Source: CBDCFV01 sp963664625 | Lineage (GTDB): Bacteria; Chloroflexota; Dehalococcoidia; Lucifugimonadales; UBA3495 | Length of the DNA stretch: 64,000 nucleotides | Reading direction: 5' to 3' | Assembly (NCBI GenBank): GCA_963664625.1 | Contig: OY761541.1 | Span: 868,001 to 932,000 of the forward strand | Part shown: positions 35,200-44,589 of the stretch, one piece after another | Layout: each line of letters starts with the position of its first letter | How positions within the stretch are numbered: the first letter of the stretch is position 1 | Program-made: the position numbers and the translations under genes | The notes under the pieces: generated by a model | What the model saw: the letters and a program-made list of their open reading frames with translations, nothing else | Told to the model about the DNA's origin: nothing | Databases searched by the model: none

Positions 35200-36282
35200 T
35201 TACACCACAAGGGGAGAATAATCGGTGTCGTAACCGAAGGCCCGGGGACCAGCCACCGCCAGCCCCTCCGGGGTGGTCCACAGGCCGGGGGACGGGAAAC
35301 CGAGGATGGTTATGCGCAACCCGTACCGCATCAACTCGGTGGTAACCGGCTCCCCCAAGTCGGTAGCCACGGCGCAGATCAGGTCCGGCACGGTACAAAC
35401 GATTTCGCCGTCACGCCGGGCGATGAGGTTTTCGTTCTGGAACTCGATGACCATGCGTTCGCCGCTGTAGTCATCCAGCCCATCGATGGTCACGCTCCCC
35501 CTGGCGAACCCGGCGGTGGTGCGGCGGTCCAGGTCTACCACCTTGCCGCTGAACAGCACCTTGCCGGGACAAGTCTCCAGAATGGCGCCCAACGGGTCCT
35601 CGCCGCGCAGTCTGGACTCACGGACCGCATCCCCCAGGTTGCGCGCCAGTGTCAGGGTATTGAGGACCGCGGTGCGGCGCACTTGGTCTGCTGACATGGG
35701 AGTTACGGCGTAACAGGCCACACAGCCCATTTGAACGGTCAGCGAACGGGCCAACCGTTCCGCCCACGCGGGGTTGATGGTCTCCCGGATTACCACGGTG
35801 TTGCCCTTTTCGTCGGCGATGGCCATGGGGCAGCAGGGCACGCCGTAAACGAAGAAGGTTTTCATCTGGAACTCGGGAAAGGCCCTTCCCATGCCGTCAG
35901 CGTCCACCACCGGCAAACCGGACATGGACGCGGGTATCATCGGCTCGACCGAGTTGCTCCCGCCTATTTCGTTGGATATAAGGGCTGTCGCCTTCTTGCC
36001 GGTAAATTCTTCTATGGCTCGAAGGGCGTGATAGGCTTGCAGGTCACGCACCTTTTCGATACCCACGGTAGGCGCGCCAATCCCTCCGACGCACACGACT
36101 TGCGAGTCCTCCGGGAGTTCCGCAGGGTCCAGCACGGTAACCGGTCCCCACTCTTTGAGGGCCTGCTTGGCCCGCAGTTGTCCCACGTAGGGGTTGCCGC
36201 CCCCGCCGGTGCCGAGTATCCCTGCGCCAATGGCGATGGACTCCAATGAGTCTTCAGTGGCTTGCCACAAAACGGTCCACAT
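35200..36282 (-). CDS. DUF917 / S-methyl thiohydantoin desulfurase-like protein
   Basis: A 360-residue protein. The ATG at 36282 (MWTVLWQATEDSLESIAIGA) starts the family sequence; the frame extends upstream to 36354 without it. AIGAGILGTGGGGNPYVG and SNEIGGSNSVEPMI are characteristic. DUF917 proteins adjoin hydantoinase subunits and are thought to process hydantoin-type rings. Co-transcribed with the HyuA-like gene. Confidence 0.88.
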   Translation of the reverse strand: MWTVLWQATEDSLESIAIGAGILGTGGGGNPYVGQLRAKQALKEWGPVTVLDPAELPEDSQVVCVGGIGAPTVGIEKVRDLQAYHALRAIEEFTGKKATALISNEIGGSNSVEPMIPASMSGLPVVDADGMGRAFPEFQMKTFFVYGVPCCPMAIADEKGNTVVIRETINPAWAERLARSLTVQMGCVACYAVTPMSADQVRRTAVLNTLTLARNLGDAVRESRLRGEDPLGAILETCPGKVLFSGKVVDLDRRTTAGFARGSVTIDGLDDYSGERMVIEFQNENLIARRDGEIVCTVPDLICAVATDLGEPVTTELMRYGLRITILGFPSPGLWTTPEGLAVAGPRAFGYDTDYSPLVV

Positions 36283-36455
36283 CTCCAGAGAAACATTGAT
36301 GCCGGGGCATAGCCGCCAGCCCCTGCTAGTGTACCGGCCATTGCGTCGTGACACAAATCGACGACTGAGGTCGAGTTTCGCCAGCTATTTCATGTTTTCC
36401 CGTATGGTAGGATAGCCGGACGGCAAGCAATCGGCCCAAAGGGGGAATCACGAAA

Positions 36456-37322
36456 ATGGACAGCCATGCGACCGTGTTGGCGCCGGTCGGCCACGACCCC
36501 AAAGCAGTCCACGTCGCCAAAACTCTCCGCGAAGCCATCGACGCCGAGTGTGTCATCCTCTTCGGCTCCCGCGCCCGCGCCGACTGGACCAGCCGCTCAG
36601 ACATCGACCTGATGATTATAGACCCAGTGGAACCGAGCTTGGACGACATCCGTTCCATTGAGGCCACGGCCCGGAACATCATCTCCGAGGCATACTCCGG
36701 CAGTTGCCCCGGCGTGGACTTCGTGTACTTCTCCAGCGAAGAGTTCCACCGCAAGAGCACAAAGACTATCAACAACGTAGCCCGGTTTGCTAGGAAAGAA
36801 GGAGTAGCCATGTCCCGTACCCCCGGGCATTTCAACGACTCCCAAGGCCGGGCCGAGGAAAACGACTACAGCGAGGAATATCTGGAGCGGGAAAAACGCA
36901 TCGCCGACGCCAACATGCACTATGACGATATGCACAACATGCTGGACATAGGCAGGGAAACCAGGCTCACCATATACTGCGCCCACCAGACTCTCGAACA
37001 CGGCATGAAAGCCTTGATCTCAGCTTTCGGCCAAGACTATGAGCACACCCACGACCTAAATATCCTCGGAAATCACATAAGCCGGATAGATCCGGTACAA
37101 ACCTGGCGATTTTCCAGTAACCTCGAACAACTGAGCCTTTACGCTGGGCGGCCCCGCTACGACACGCCGCGCGATCCGGTAACCGATTTCAGGGAGATGG
37201 CTAACGCAGCCACCGACGACCTCACCGACCTGTACAACCGGATAAGAGAATTAACCGGAGAAGACCCTTGGGCCGTCATACCGGACGGAGCAACCGGCCC
37301 GACCGTACCCAGGCAGAGATAG
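36456..37322 (+). CDS. Nucleotidyltransferase-HEPN fusion (MNT-HEPN type)
   Basis: A 288-residue fusion. The N-terminal minimal nucleotidyltransferase has VILFGSRARADWTSRSDIDL (~33-52), i.e. GSxA...DxD, with a third acidic residue in GVDFVYF. The C-terminal HEPN domain (~145-270) contains ETRLTIYCAHQTLEHGMKAL. MNT and HEPN are usually separate antitoxin and toxin; here one chain holds both. A second, partial relative lies at 63562. Confidence 0.85.
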   Translation: MDSHATVLAPVGHDPKAVHVAKTLREAIDAECVILFGSRARADWTSRSDIDLMIIDPVEPSLDDIRSIEATARNIISEAYSGSCPGVDFVYFSSEEFHRKSTKTINNVARFARKEGVAMSRTPGHFNDSQGRAEENDYSEEYLEREKRIADANMHYDDMHNMLDIGRETRLTIYCAHQTLEHGMKALISAFGQDYEHTHDLNILGNHISRIDPVQTWRFSSNLEQLSLYAGRPRYDTPRDPVTDFREMANAATDDLTDLYNRIRELTGEDPWAVIPDGATGPTVPRQR

Positions 37323-37447
37323 ATTCAGGAATACGCCGGCCTGCTCATCTACATTGGTGCAACACCGTCCCCCGTTATACAATGGCCGTGGCCGACTCTG
37401 CTATGGGAGCAAGGGGCCAACAGCCTGAATGAGCACGGAGGCGCAGG

Positions 37448-39787
37448 TTGACGACTTACACCGGGCAACCCCTCAAACGCTTTGAAGACCCCAGGCTTGT
37501 ATCAGGCCAAGGGTCATACGTCGACGACATCAAAATCCCAGGGATGCTCCACGCCGCCATTCTACGCAGTCCCCACGCCCACGCGAGAATCAATGGGATT
37601 GACGTGTCCCAAGCGCGGCAGGCACCGGGAGTTGTGGCTGCCATAACCGGGCATGACCTTGAGGGAGCGGTTGCGGACCTGGCTCCCCGCGCCATGAGCG
37701 GCGAGTGGCAGATCGACGAGTTCACGCCTCCCATGCAACCCGCCCTCGCCATGGGCAAAGTTCGTTATGTCGGCCAACCGTTGGCTGCGGTCGTGGCGGA
37801 GACCCAGTCCCAAGCCCGGGATGCCCTCGACCTTATCCGCGTGGACTACGAGCCGCTGGAACCCGTAATGCACCCGCGAGACGCGGCGCTGGAGACCTCG
37901 GTCCTGATTCACGAGGAACTGGGCACGAACGTAGCGTTACGCATACACCATGACCGCCAGGGCGAGGACCTGGATGCGGCCTTCGAGAAAGCGGACTGGA
38001 TTGTACGCCAGAGTTACGACGTGCAAAGGCTGGCCCCCGTGCCGATGGAAACGCGCGGCCTTGTCGCCCACTACCAACCAAACGAAGACTTTCTGACCAT
38101 CTGGGCTTCGACCCAAGGGCCCCACACCGTTCGGCGCCAGATGTCCCGACTCCTTGACCGCCCGGAGGACTCCATCCGGGTGGTTGCCCCCGACGTTGGA
38201 GGAGGCTTTGGCGAGAAGGGCGGCGTGTTCCCGGAGGACCTGGTGGTGGCCCACCTGTCGGTGCTCCTGGGACGTCCAGTGAAGTGGGTGGCGGACCGGC
38301 AGGAAAACATGCTGGGATTCCACGGCAGGGGACACTCGGTCAACCTGGAGGCGGCAGTTCTGAACGACGGGACCATCCTGGGCATCAAGCTGGACATCGC
38401 CGCAGATGCCGGCGCATTTTTCGGCAACACCACCGGCGGGCCGCCCTACCGGGCCAGCCACCGGATTATCGGTCCATACCGCACTCCGGCGGCACGGGTC
38501 GAGGTCATGGGAGTGATGACCAACAAGCCTCCAACCGGGGCCTATCGTGGGGCCGGCGGCCCGGAGGCGGCCTTCTGCATGGAGCGGTCGGTGGACCTGA
38601 TCGCCGATGAGTTGGGCTTGGACCCGGCGGAAGTGCGGCGGAAGAACCTCATCCAGCCAAACGACTTTCCTTACATCACCCCCACCGGGCTTACCTACGA
38701 CTCAGGCGACTACGAGGCGGTCTTGGACAAGACACTGGCACTGTCCGACTATCTTGGTTGGAAGGACAGAGCCCGGCAAAGCCGGGATGGAGACGGCCCT
38801 CTCATCGGAGTTGGACTGACAACGGTGATAAAGATGTCCGGAGGGTCCGGCGACTCCAGGAACGAGGAAGCCTGGCTCAACATCGACGCCGACGGGCGGA
38901 TCACCGCGCTGACCGGCACGTCGCCCCATGGACAAGGTTCCGAAACGGCTTTCGCTCAAGTCGTAGCCGATGCCTTGGGCGTTACCCCCGCCGACGTTCA
39001 GGTGCTTCACGGCGACACTGCGGTCGTCCCTTCCGGCGGCGGCACCGGGGCCACCCGCGCCACGGTGGTGGGCGGCTCGGCCATGTACCTGGTGTCGCAG
39101 GAAGCGGGGCAAAAGCTTTCCGGTATTGCGGCCCATTTGCTGGGATGCTCCGTTGATGATGTGGTCTTGCAGGACGGCAAGGCATTTGACAGGCTAGATC
39201 CCCGGAACGCCGTCAGCTTCCGGGAAGTTGCGGCCGCGGCCTACAACGAGGAATCCCTGCCGCCCGGCACGACGGCGGGACTGGACTTCAGCGCCAGCTA
39301 TACCTTGGGGAGGCCCTACGAAAGCCCCCATTCGTTCAGCACGCACGTTGTCGTCGTGGAAGTGGACAAGGACAACGGAGTTACAAAAATCCTCAACTAC
39401 GTGGCAGTCCACGACTGCGGCCGGATCATCAACCCGGTCTTGGTCGAAGGTCAGGTGCACGGCGGCATAGTCCAGGGCGTCGGACAGGCCTTGTGGGAAG
39501 GCATGGCCTACAGCCCGGAAGGGCAGCCGCTGACCGGCAGCTTGATGGACTATGCCATGCCCCTGGCTAATGGAATGCCGGACATGGTTACCGACACCAT
39601 CGAGACCCCGTCCCCGATGAACCCCTTGGGAATAAAGGGAGTCGGCGAGTTGCCGACGGTGGCCGCCCCTGCCGCCGTAGCCAACGCGGTCATGGATGCC
39701 CTTTCAGGGTACGGCGTCCGCCACATCGACACCCCCCTTACGCCGCAGAAGGTGTGGGAAGCGATTCATGGGACACTTGACCAGTAA
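37448..39787 (+). CDS. Molybdopterin-binding large subunit, xanthine dehydrogenase/CoxL family
   Basis: A 779-residue protein of normal large-subunit length. A TTG at 37448 follows GGAGGCGCAGG. Motifs: VSGQGSYVDDIKIPGMLHAA, VAPDVGGGFGEKGGVFPEDL (~245), PPTGAYRGAGGPEAAFCMER (~360) and IKGVGELPTVAAPAAVANAV at the C-terminus. The AYRGAGG loop places it with form-II CoxL-like hydroxylases, not true CO dehydrogenases. The FAD and 2Fe-2S subunit genes are not adjacent. Confidence 0.92.
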   Translation: MTTYTGQPLKRFEDPRLVSGQGSYVDDIKIPGMLHAAILRSPHAHARINGIDVSQARQAPGVVAAITGHDLEGAVADLAPRAMSGEWQIDEFTPPMQPALAMGKVRYVGQPLAAVVAETQSQARDALDLIRVDYEPLEPVMHPRDAALETSVLIHEELGTNVALRIHHDRQGEDLDAAFEKADWIVRQSYDVQRLAPVPMETRGLVAHYQPNEDFLTIWASTQGPHTVRRQMSRLLDRPEDSIRVVAPDVGGGFGEKGGVFPEDLVVAHLSVLLGRPVKWVADRQENMLGFHGRGHSVNLEAAVLNDGTILGIKLDIAADAGAFFGNTTGGPPYRASHRIIGPYRTPAARVEVMGVMTNKPPTGAYRGAGGPEAAFCMERSVDLIADELGLDPAEVRRKNLIQPNDFPYITPTGLTYDSGDYEAVLDKTLALSDYLGWKDRARQSRDGDGPLIGVGLTTVIKMSGGSGDSRNEEAWLNIDADGRITALTGTSPHGQGSETAFAQVVADALGVTPADVQVLHGDTAVVPSGGGTGATRATVVGGSAMYLVSQEAGQKLSGIAAHLLGCSVDDVVLQDGKAFDRLDPRNAVSFREVAAAAYNEESLPPGTTAGLDFSASYTLGRPYESPHSFSTHVVVVEVDKDNGVTKILNYVAVHDCGRIINPVLVEGQVHGGIVQGVGQALWEGMAYSPEGQPLTGSLMDYAMPLANGMPDMVTDTIETPSPMNPLGIKGVGELPTVAAPAAVANAVMDALSGYGVRHIDTPLTPQKVWEAIHGTLDQ

Positions 39788-39800
39788 GGACGGCAATCAA

Positions 39801-39992
39801 ATGACTACTGCAAATCAATCTGAGAGTATGGACTACCGAATAGGTCGACTTGAGGGTCAACTGGGCCAAGTAGTAGATCGTCTTGATCGTATAGAAGACC
39901 GACTCGACAAGCTGATATTCATGCTGTTCGGCACTGGCTTGACGTTCGGCGCAGGCTTGGCAGTATTGATTGTGAAAGCGTTTGTTGGGTGA
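39801..39992 (+). CDS. Small coiled-coil protein with C-terminal membrane helix
   Basis: A 63-residue protein starting 13 bp after the CoxL-like gene. A coiled coil (RLEGQLGQVVDRLDRIEDRL) is followed by one membrane helix (FMLFGTGLTFGAGLAVLIVK). XhlA-like layout; function unknown. Confidence 0.6.
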   Translation: MTTANQSESMDYRIGRLEGQLGQVVDRLDRIEDRLDKLIFMLFGTGLTFGAGLAVLIVKAFVG

Positions 39993-40031
39993 AATCCGCG
40001 AGGATATATCCCGCCATCAGGAGGTTTACCC

Positions 40032-40862
40032 ATGCAGTCGGCTGACCTCAACCTTACGACCACCATAACCGGATATCAACGGTTCCTTTTCCTGAAGCTG
40101 CCGACAGGCAACGATGCCGGTCTTGCCGACGCTATGGGACGTTTGGCCGAAGGCATGGAGAACATGCACTACGCGGACGGCCCGGCATCGGCGGAGGCAT
40201 TCGCAAAGGGACGGTTCCAGATTCTTAGAGCGGAGCCGGGCATGAGCCAAGAACGGGACCTGCCTCATCCCGGCATTTCGGAAGCCAGCGGCCTGATACG
40301 GCTGGAGGCTGAAACCGAAGCGCCGTTGTTGAAGTACGAGAAAGGCCTGCGGACCTTGCTGGAGCCCGCCGGAGGCAGCGTCGAGGCGCTGTCCGGCGTC
40401 CAGAAACCGCGCAGCTATACCAGCCACGCCATGACTCAATACGCTTATGCCCGCGCCCAGCAGCCGGGACCCGGCGATGTTCACCCATTGGGGGTGGTGA
40501 CGCCGATGAACAAGAACGCCCAGTGGTGGGGCATGGACTGGATGCACCGGGAGAGTTTCTTTCTCCCCCGGTACGACGCCAAGGAAAACATGGTCGTCAA
40601 AGGCCATGCGCTGGCCGCCGACGCTGGCATCGCCTGCATTACCCGCCGCTTGGTACACGCCCCCGAAGGGTACGGCAAAGAAGGAAGCTACGACTTTGTA
40701 GGGTACTTCGAGTTTGCCGAAGCCGACGCATCCACGTTCAGCGCGGTGATGGCGGCGTTGAGGGACACGGAGCAGAACCCCGAATGGTCCTACATCAGCG
40801 AAGGCCCGGAGTGGTGGGGACAGCGTGTCGGGGAAGCCTCGGAGCTTTGGCGCACGGGATAA
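40032..40862 (+). CDS. Chlorite-dismutase-family-like protein
   Basis: A 276-residue protein; the ATG at 40032 follows CAGGAGG. The N-terminal half is weakly conserved. The second half (VVTPMNKNAQWWGMDWMHRE, SFFLPRYDAKENMVVKGHAL, YDFVGYFEFAEADASTFSAV, MAALRDTEQNPEW) resembles the dimeric alpha/beta barrel of chlorite dismutase and HemQ-type proteins. Whether haem is bound cannot be told. The assignment is by pattern resemblance. Confidence 0.6.
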   Translation: MQSADLNLTTTITGYQRFLFLKLPTGNDAGLADAMGRLAEGMENMHYADGPASAEAFAKGRFQILRAEPGMSQERDLPHPGISEASGLIRLEAETEAPLLKYEKGLRTLLEPAGGSVEALSGVQKPRSYTSHAMTQYAYARAQQPGPGDVHPLGVVTPMNKNAQWWGMDWMHRESFFLPRYDAKENMVVKGHALAADAGIACITRRLVHAPEGYGKEGSYDFVGYFEFAEADASTFSAVMAALRDTEQNPEWSYISEGPEWWGQRVGEASELWRTG

Positions 40863-40898
40863 CCAGCCGGGTCCACCGGGCGGGACGTCCGACGCAAG

Positions 40899-41699
40899 CT
40901 ACAGTCCTATAAGCCGTCGGGCGTTTTCGCCCAGTATCCCCTCTATCTCAGTCGTGGTGAAAGGCAGACTGCCGATGTATGCAGACTCGGCCTCCTGGCT
41001 GGCCAGCGGGTAGTCGGTGCCCAAACAGACCTTGTGCACGCCCTGCTTGTTGATAATGGCGTTGAGAGTTTCGGGCGCGACCTCCCGCAAAGACGGCGGC
41101 CAGGTAGTGTCGATAATGACGTTTTCCCGGCCGATCAACTCTCTTTCCGCCTCGTCCAGCATGTAAAAGCCTCCCAAGTGGAGGGCGATTACTTTCAGCT
41201 TGGGAAACCGCCGCACCACGTTCATGACGCGGTCAGGCGACGCGTAAATGGTCTCGTCGGGTCCGGTGCCTGGAAAACTCCCCGAATGTATCGCCAGCAC
41301 CATGTCCTCGCCCATCTCTTCGTACACCGGGAACATATTGGGGTCGTCGGGGTAAAAGCTGTTCATCATGGGATGCAGCTTGATGCCCTTGATCCCATTC
41401 TTGCGTAGCCGCCGCACTTCGTCGGCCTTGTTCTCCAAGCCGGGATGCAACGCTCCGAATGGGACCAGCATGTCGTCCTGAATGGAAATCAGCCAGTTGT
41501 TGGCCCTGGTCACTTGGTCGGGCCGGTCGACCACTCCGAGCACCACCGACTTGTCGACTCCTGAGGCGCGCATGTGGGCCTTTATCCCATCCACCGTATT
41601 GGCAGCTATGGCCTCGAAGCCGACTACGGAGCTCATGGACTTGAGCACCGCTTCAGCGATGCGGTCCGGCCAAACGTGGGTATGAACGTCTACTCGCAT
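40899..41699 (-). CDS. Amidohydrolase (TIM-barrel, amidohydrolase_2 family)
   Basis: A 266-residue protein; the ATG at 41699 follows GGAAGGAGG. It starts MRVDVHTHVWPDRIAEAVL, with the HxH metal motif, and has IKLHPMMNSFYPDD, AIHSGSFPGT, VIALHLGGFY and CLGTDYPLAS as later metal-site segments. ACMSD-like hydrolases or decarboxylases share this. Substrate unknown. Confidence 0.88.
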   Translation of the reverse strand: MRVDVHTHVWPDRIAEAVLKSMSSVVGFEAIAANTVDGIKAHMRASGVDKSVVLGVVDRPDQVTRANNWLISIQDDMLVPFGALHPGLENKADEVRRLRKNGIKGIKLHPMMNSFYPDDPNMFPVYEEMGEDMVLAIHSGSFPGTGPDETIYASPDRVMNVVRRFPKLKVIALHLGGFYMLDEAERELIGRENVIIDTTWPPSLREVAPETLNAIINKQGVHKVCLGTDYPLASQEAESAYIGSLPFTTTEIEGILGENARRLIGL

Positions 41700-41857
41700 G
41701 TTCCTCCTTCCAGATCGGGGATGACAAGCATTTTGGACGCAGTACCCAGGCAGTCCCGTCTCATTGACACCGACCTGGGGGAGCATTAAATTCGTAGTAT
41801 ACCTGTGGCGCCGGCCGAGAATTGCCAGTAATCCTCCAAGCCGAGGCTGTGGGCCGT

Positions 41858-41943
41858 GCCGGGATGGCGGAACGGTAGACGCGGCGGACTTAAAATCCGC
41901 TGCCCGAGAGGGCGTGTGGGTTCGAGTCCCTCTCCCGGCACCA
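41858..41943 (+). tRNA. tRNA-Leu (anticodon TAA)
   Basis: An 86-nt class II tRNA with CCA encoded. The acceptor stem GCCGGGA pairs with TCCCGGC; the anticodon loop CTTAAAA reads TAA; a long variable arm (TGCCCGAGAGGGCGT) is present, and the T-arm is GTGGGTTCGAGTCCCTC. It sits 49 bp from the end of the UGSC-type gene. Confidence 0.95.
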
Positions 41944-41992
41944 CTCTTTCAGATAAGAACCGGAACATCTGGCGGTTGGCAACCGCCGGCGG

Positions 41993-43714
41993 CTAAAACT
42001 CTTCCACCGGGCGGGTGGCGATACCGTAGGTGCCGTAGAAGAAGTTGGCGTAGTGGGTGGTGCCGCCAGTCACGAACAGCAGGTACTGCTCCGGGCTTTC
42101 CAGCATCGGAATGGTGGCGTCCGGGTCCTTCTCCAAGGACTGCAATTCCGGGTGATGCAACCATTTCCCGTTCTCGTCCTTGGGCACGCTGCGGCTGCCT
42201 ATGGCCTTCTGCAGCGACACCCGGCAATGGTCGTGCAGCCATTCCTGAGCGTCCCGCTTGCTGTACCCCGCTTCGGCCAGGATGACCGCCCGGGAAGGAC
42301 TGAGCATAATGGGATGGTACGGCCCAGGGTAAGATACCCGCTGGTTGGTATGCCCTACCTGCGCCGACTGCCAGCCCTGGATCCAGTCGCCGCTGCCGGC
42401 GCCGGGGTACGACATCAGCGAAGCGATGTTGTTCAGCGTGTCCGTGTGGTTTCTGGAACCTGAGTCCAGGATGTCTCCAGGGCCGGTAACGGTCACCACC
42501 GTCACGGCACTTTCGTGTGCCTGGAAACCCTGGTCTACGTGGTAGGGCTGCCAAGGGCTAAGCTCTTCGTTCTCGGCGATGCACATGCCGAATTTGGTGG
42601 GCAGACCGATGAAATTGGGGTCGCCGGTGCCGGCCTTGCAGTAGCCGATGTTGATGAGGCACAGTCGCAGCGCCCGTCCGATGGCGGTGTTGGCGCTATT
42701 GACCACGCCGGGACCCATGGCCGACGTGCCGCAGTTGATGCCAGCGCGCTGGGCGATGGGACCGTTGACCAGAATCAGCGGGGCCTCGCTGTGACCCGAC
42801 ACCTGCATGTCCCGGTGGTTCATCTCCGGCTGGGCCAGGCAGTCAATGGCGGCCAGCAGGACCGGGAACTGTTCGGGGCGGCAGCCGGCCATCACGGCGT
42901 TAATCGCGATTTTCTCCACGGTGGCGACTCCGAAGCCCGGCTCCATCACCATCAGCACGTCCTGGGGATTCCTGCTGGCGCCGGCCAACATTCGCTCTAC
43001 CGCTTGGGGTGTGGGCGGAACGACCGGAATGCCGTCGCTCCAGTCCCGTTCGGCCAGGAATCGGTTCACCGCGTCCAACCCATCCGGGGATGCGTCCATC
43101 TCCACCGTGAATACCTCTGTGGCGCTGCCGGTCTTTTGGGCGGTGACCGGGCCGCGGGACGCCGAGAAAGTGGTGAGGCCCTGGATTATGGCGTCGATCT
43201 GCCCGTCCACCATGTTGCGAATGAAGTCGGGTTGTTGCCCGGTGGTGGCGTGGGGAATGATGACGTAAGCGGTGGTGGGCTGTCCCCAACCATCCACGCA
43301 GGACTGCCACGCCCGGGCAAAGCTCTGGGCGGCGATGCCCACGGCGGGAATGCCAGCCTTTTCCATGGCGACCATGTCATGGCTAAGCCACGACGTGCAG
43401 CCCCCTCAATGCGCCGTCGCGCCCACCATAGCGTCAACCTCGGTGGCAATCCGAGTGGCTTCCTCGTCGTCAATGTGAACGCCCCGGCTAAGTGCAGGAC
43501 GCCCTTCGCGCAGGTCTCCGCCGTAACGCTGGAACTTGACGCCGGGATACCTGCGCTGCAACTGCTCCGCGAAGCGGTCGACGGCAACATCGGCCCCGCC
43601 GGTCATGTTGTTGTACAAACCGATGGTCTTGCCCTCGAAGGTCGTAAGTCTGGGGGCGGGCGGCACCTTGAAGTCCACCCGGTCGGCCGCGGGAGACATT
43701 ATCTGCACTTTCAT
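41993..43714 (-). CDS. UGSC-family protein, candidate selenoprotein
   Basis: From the ATG at 43714 (AGGAAGG about 10 bases upstream) the reverse strand gives 573 residues with one TGA at 43406-43408. Around it the protein reads MVGATAH-U-GGCTSWLSHDMV, so codon 103 is the first position of a UGGC motif like the Sec-Gly-Ser-Cys site of the UGSC (seleno)protein family. The N-terminal Rossmann-like domain is followed from ~150 by a second large domain (DWSDGIPVVPPTPQAVERML, GVATVEKIAINAVMAGCRPE). Read as two genes, the first would lack its motif and the second would have no good start. The reaction is unknown. Confidence 0.87.
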
Positions 43715-43745
43715 GCCGTAATTCCTTCCTGAATCAGAATGAAGA

Positions 43746-43782
43746 CGCCCAATCTCAATTGGTATCACCTTGGGATTGGGCG
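43746..43782 (-). terminator. Hairpin between VOC and UGSC-type genes
   Basis: A 9-bp stem CGCCCAATC/GATTGGGCG with a second inner stem. On the reverse strand it lies just past the VOC gene stop, but only a weak T-run follows; on the forward strand CGTTTT follows. It probably ends the VOC transcript. Confidence 0.5.
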
Positions 43783-43824
43783 CGTTTTCCAGTGGCGGCG
43801 TAACCCGCAGCGGGGCCGCCTTCG

Positions 43825-44316
43825 TTACTTGACGGGCTGTTTGGTTAGCAGGAGTTCCCTGGCGTCGGCCAGCAATTCTTCGTCGGAACGTTCCAGGTCT
43901 ATAAGATCGCCGTGGGGCTGTGGTACCGGGTAACCGGTGCGGTAGTAAAGCTCCACCCGGTTGCCCTCCGGGTCCAGGAAGTACATGCCGAAGGCGTTGC
44001 CGTGGCTGACGATCCGCTCGATGCTTACGTCAGGTTCCCCCTCCAGCTTGTGCTTGTACTCCCGCAGGTCGGCGATGGTGGGCACCTTGAAGGAAATCTG
44101 CTGGATAACGTTGGTGTCGTCGTTGATGACCCTGCCCTTCATCAGGACAAACTCGTGATGCTCGGATACCGGGTCGGAACTCATGAATACCATTCCCCGG
44201 CCTTCCAGGTCCTCATCGGCAATCTTCAGCCCGATTACCCGGCTGTAGAAGTCCCGCTGCCTCATTAGGTCTTCGGCGTAGATTCCAACATGTCCCAGTC
44301 CTGTAGTTTCAGCCAT
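43825..44316 (-). CDS. VOC-family ring-cleavage-type protein
   Basis: A 163-residue protein starting MAETTGLGHVGIYAEDLMRQ (ATG at 44316). A His in GLGHVGIY, HEFVLMKG in the middle strand and Glu in NRVELYYRTG are the expected metal ligands of a single-module extradiol-dioxygenase-like or glyoxalase-like protein. Substrate unknown. Confidence 0.82.
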   Translation of the reverse strand: MAETTGLGHVGIYAEDLMRQRDFYSRVIGLKIADEDLEGRGMVFMSSDPVSEHHEFVLMKGRVINDDTNVIQQISFKVPTIADLREYKHKLEGEPDVSIERIVSHGNAFGMYFLDPEGNRVELYYRTGYPVPQPHGDLIDLERSDEELLADARELLLTKQPVK

Positions 44317-44589
44317 AACTCTTGACCTCACACCATATATTCTCGTCTGAATGGTAGCAAGTGGATTATATCACCCAACCCGGCGGTAACGATGTGATGG
44401 CAACAGACTCCCGGAGGGCGTTGTCGGGAGAGAATATCCAGGCTGTCAGGGACGGGAATCACGGGACCATCGCATAGGCAAGCGTTTGGGCTATGAGAAG
44501 GTCCGGCAGACAGCTATTGGAATCTGCGAAGTGGTTAACTACAATGTAGGCTCAACAGTCCAAGCCAAGCGCCTGAGGCGGTGCATCGA

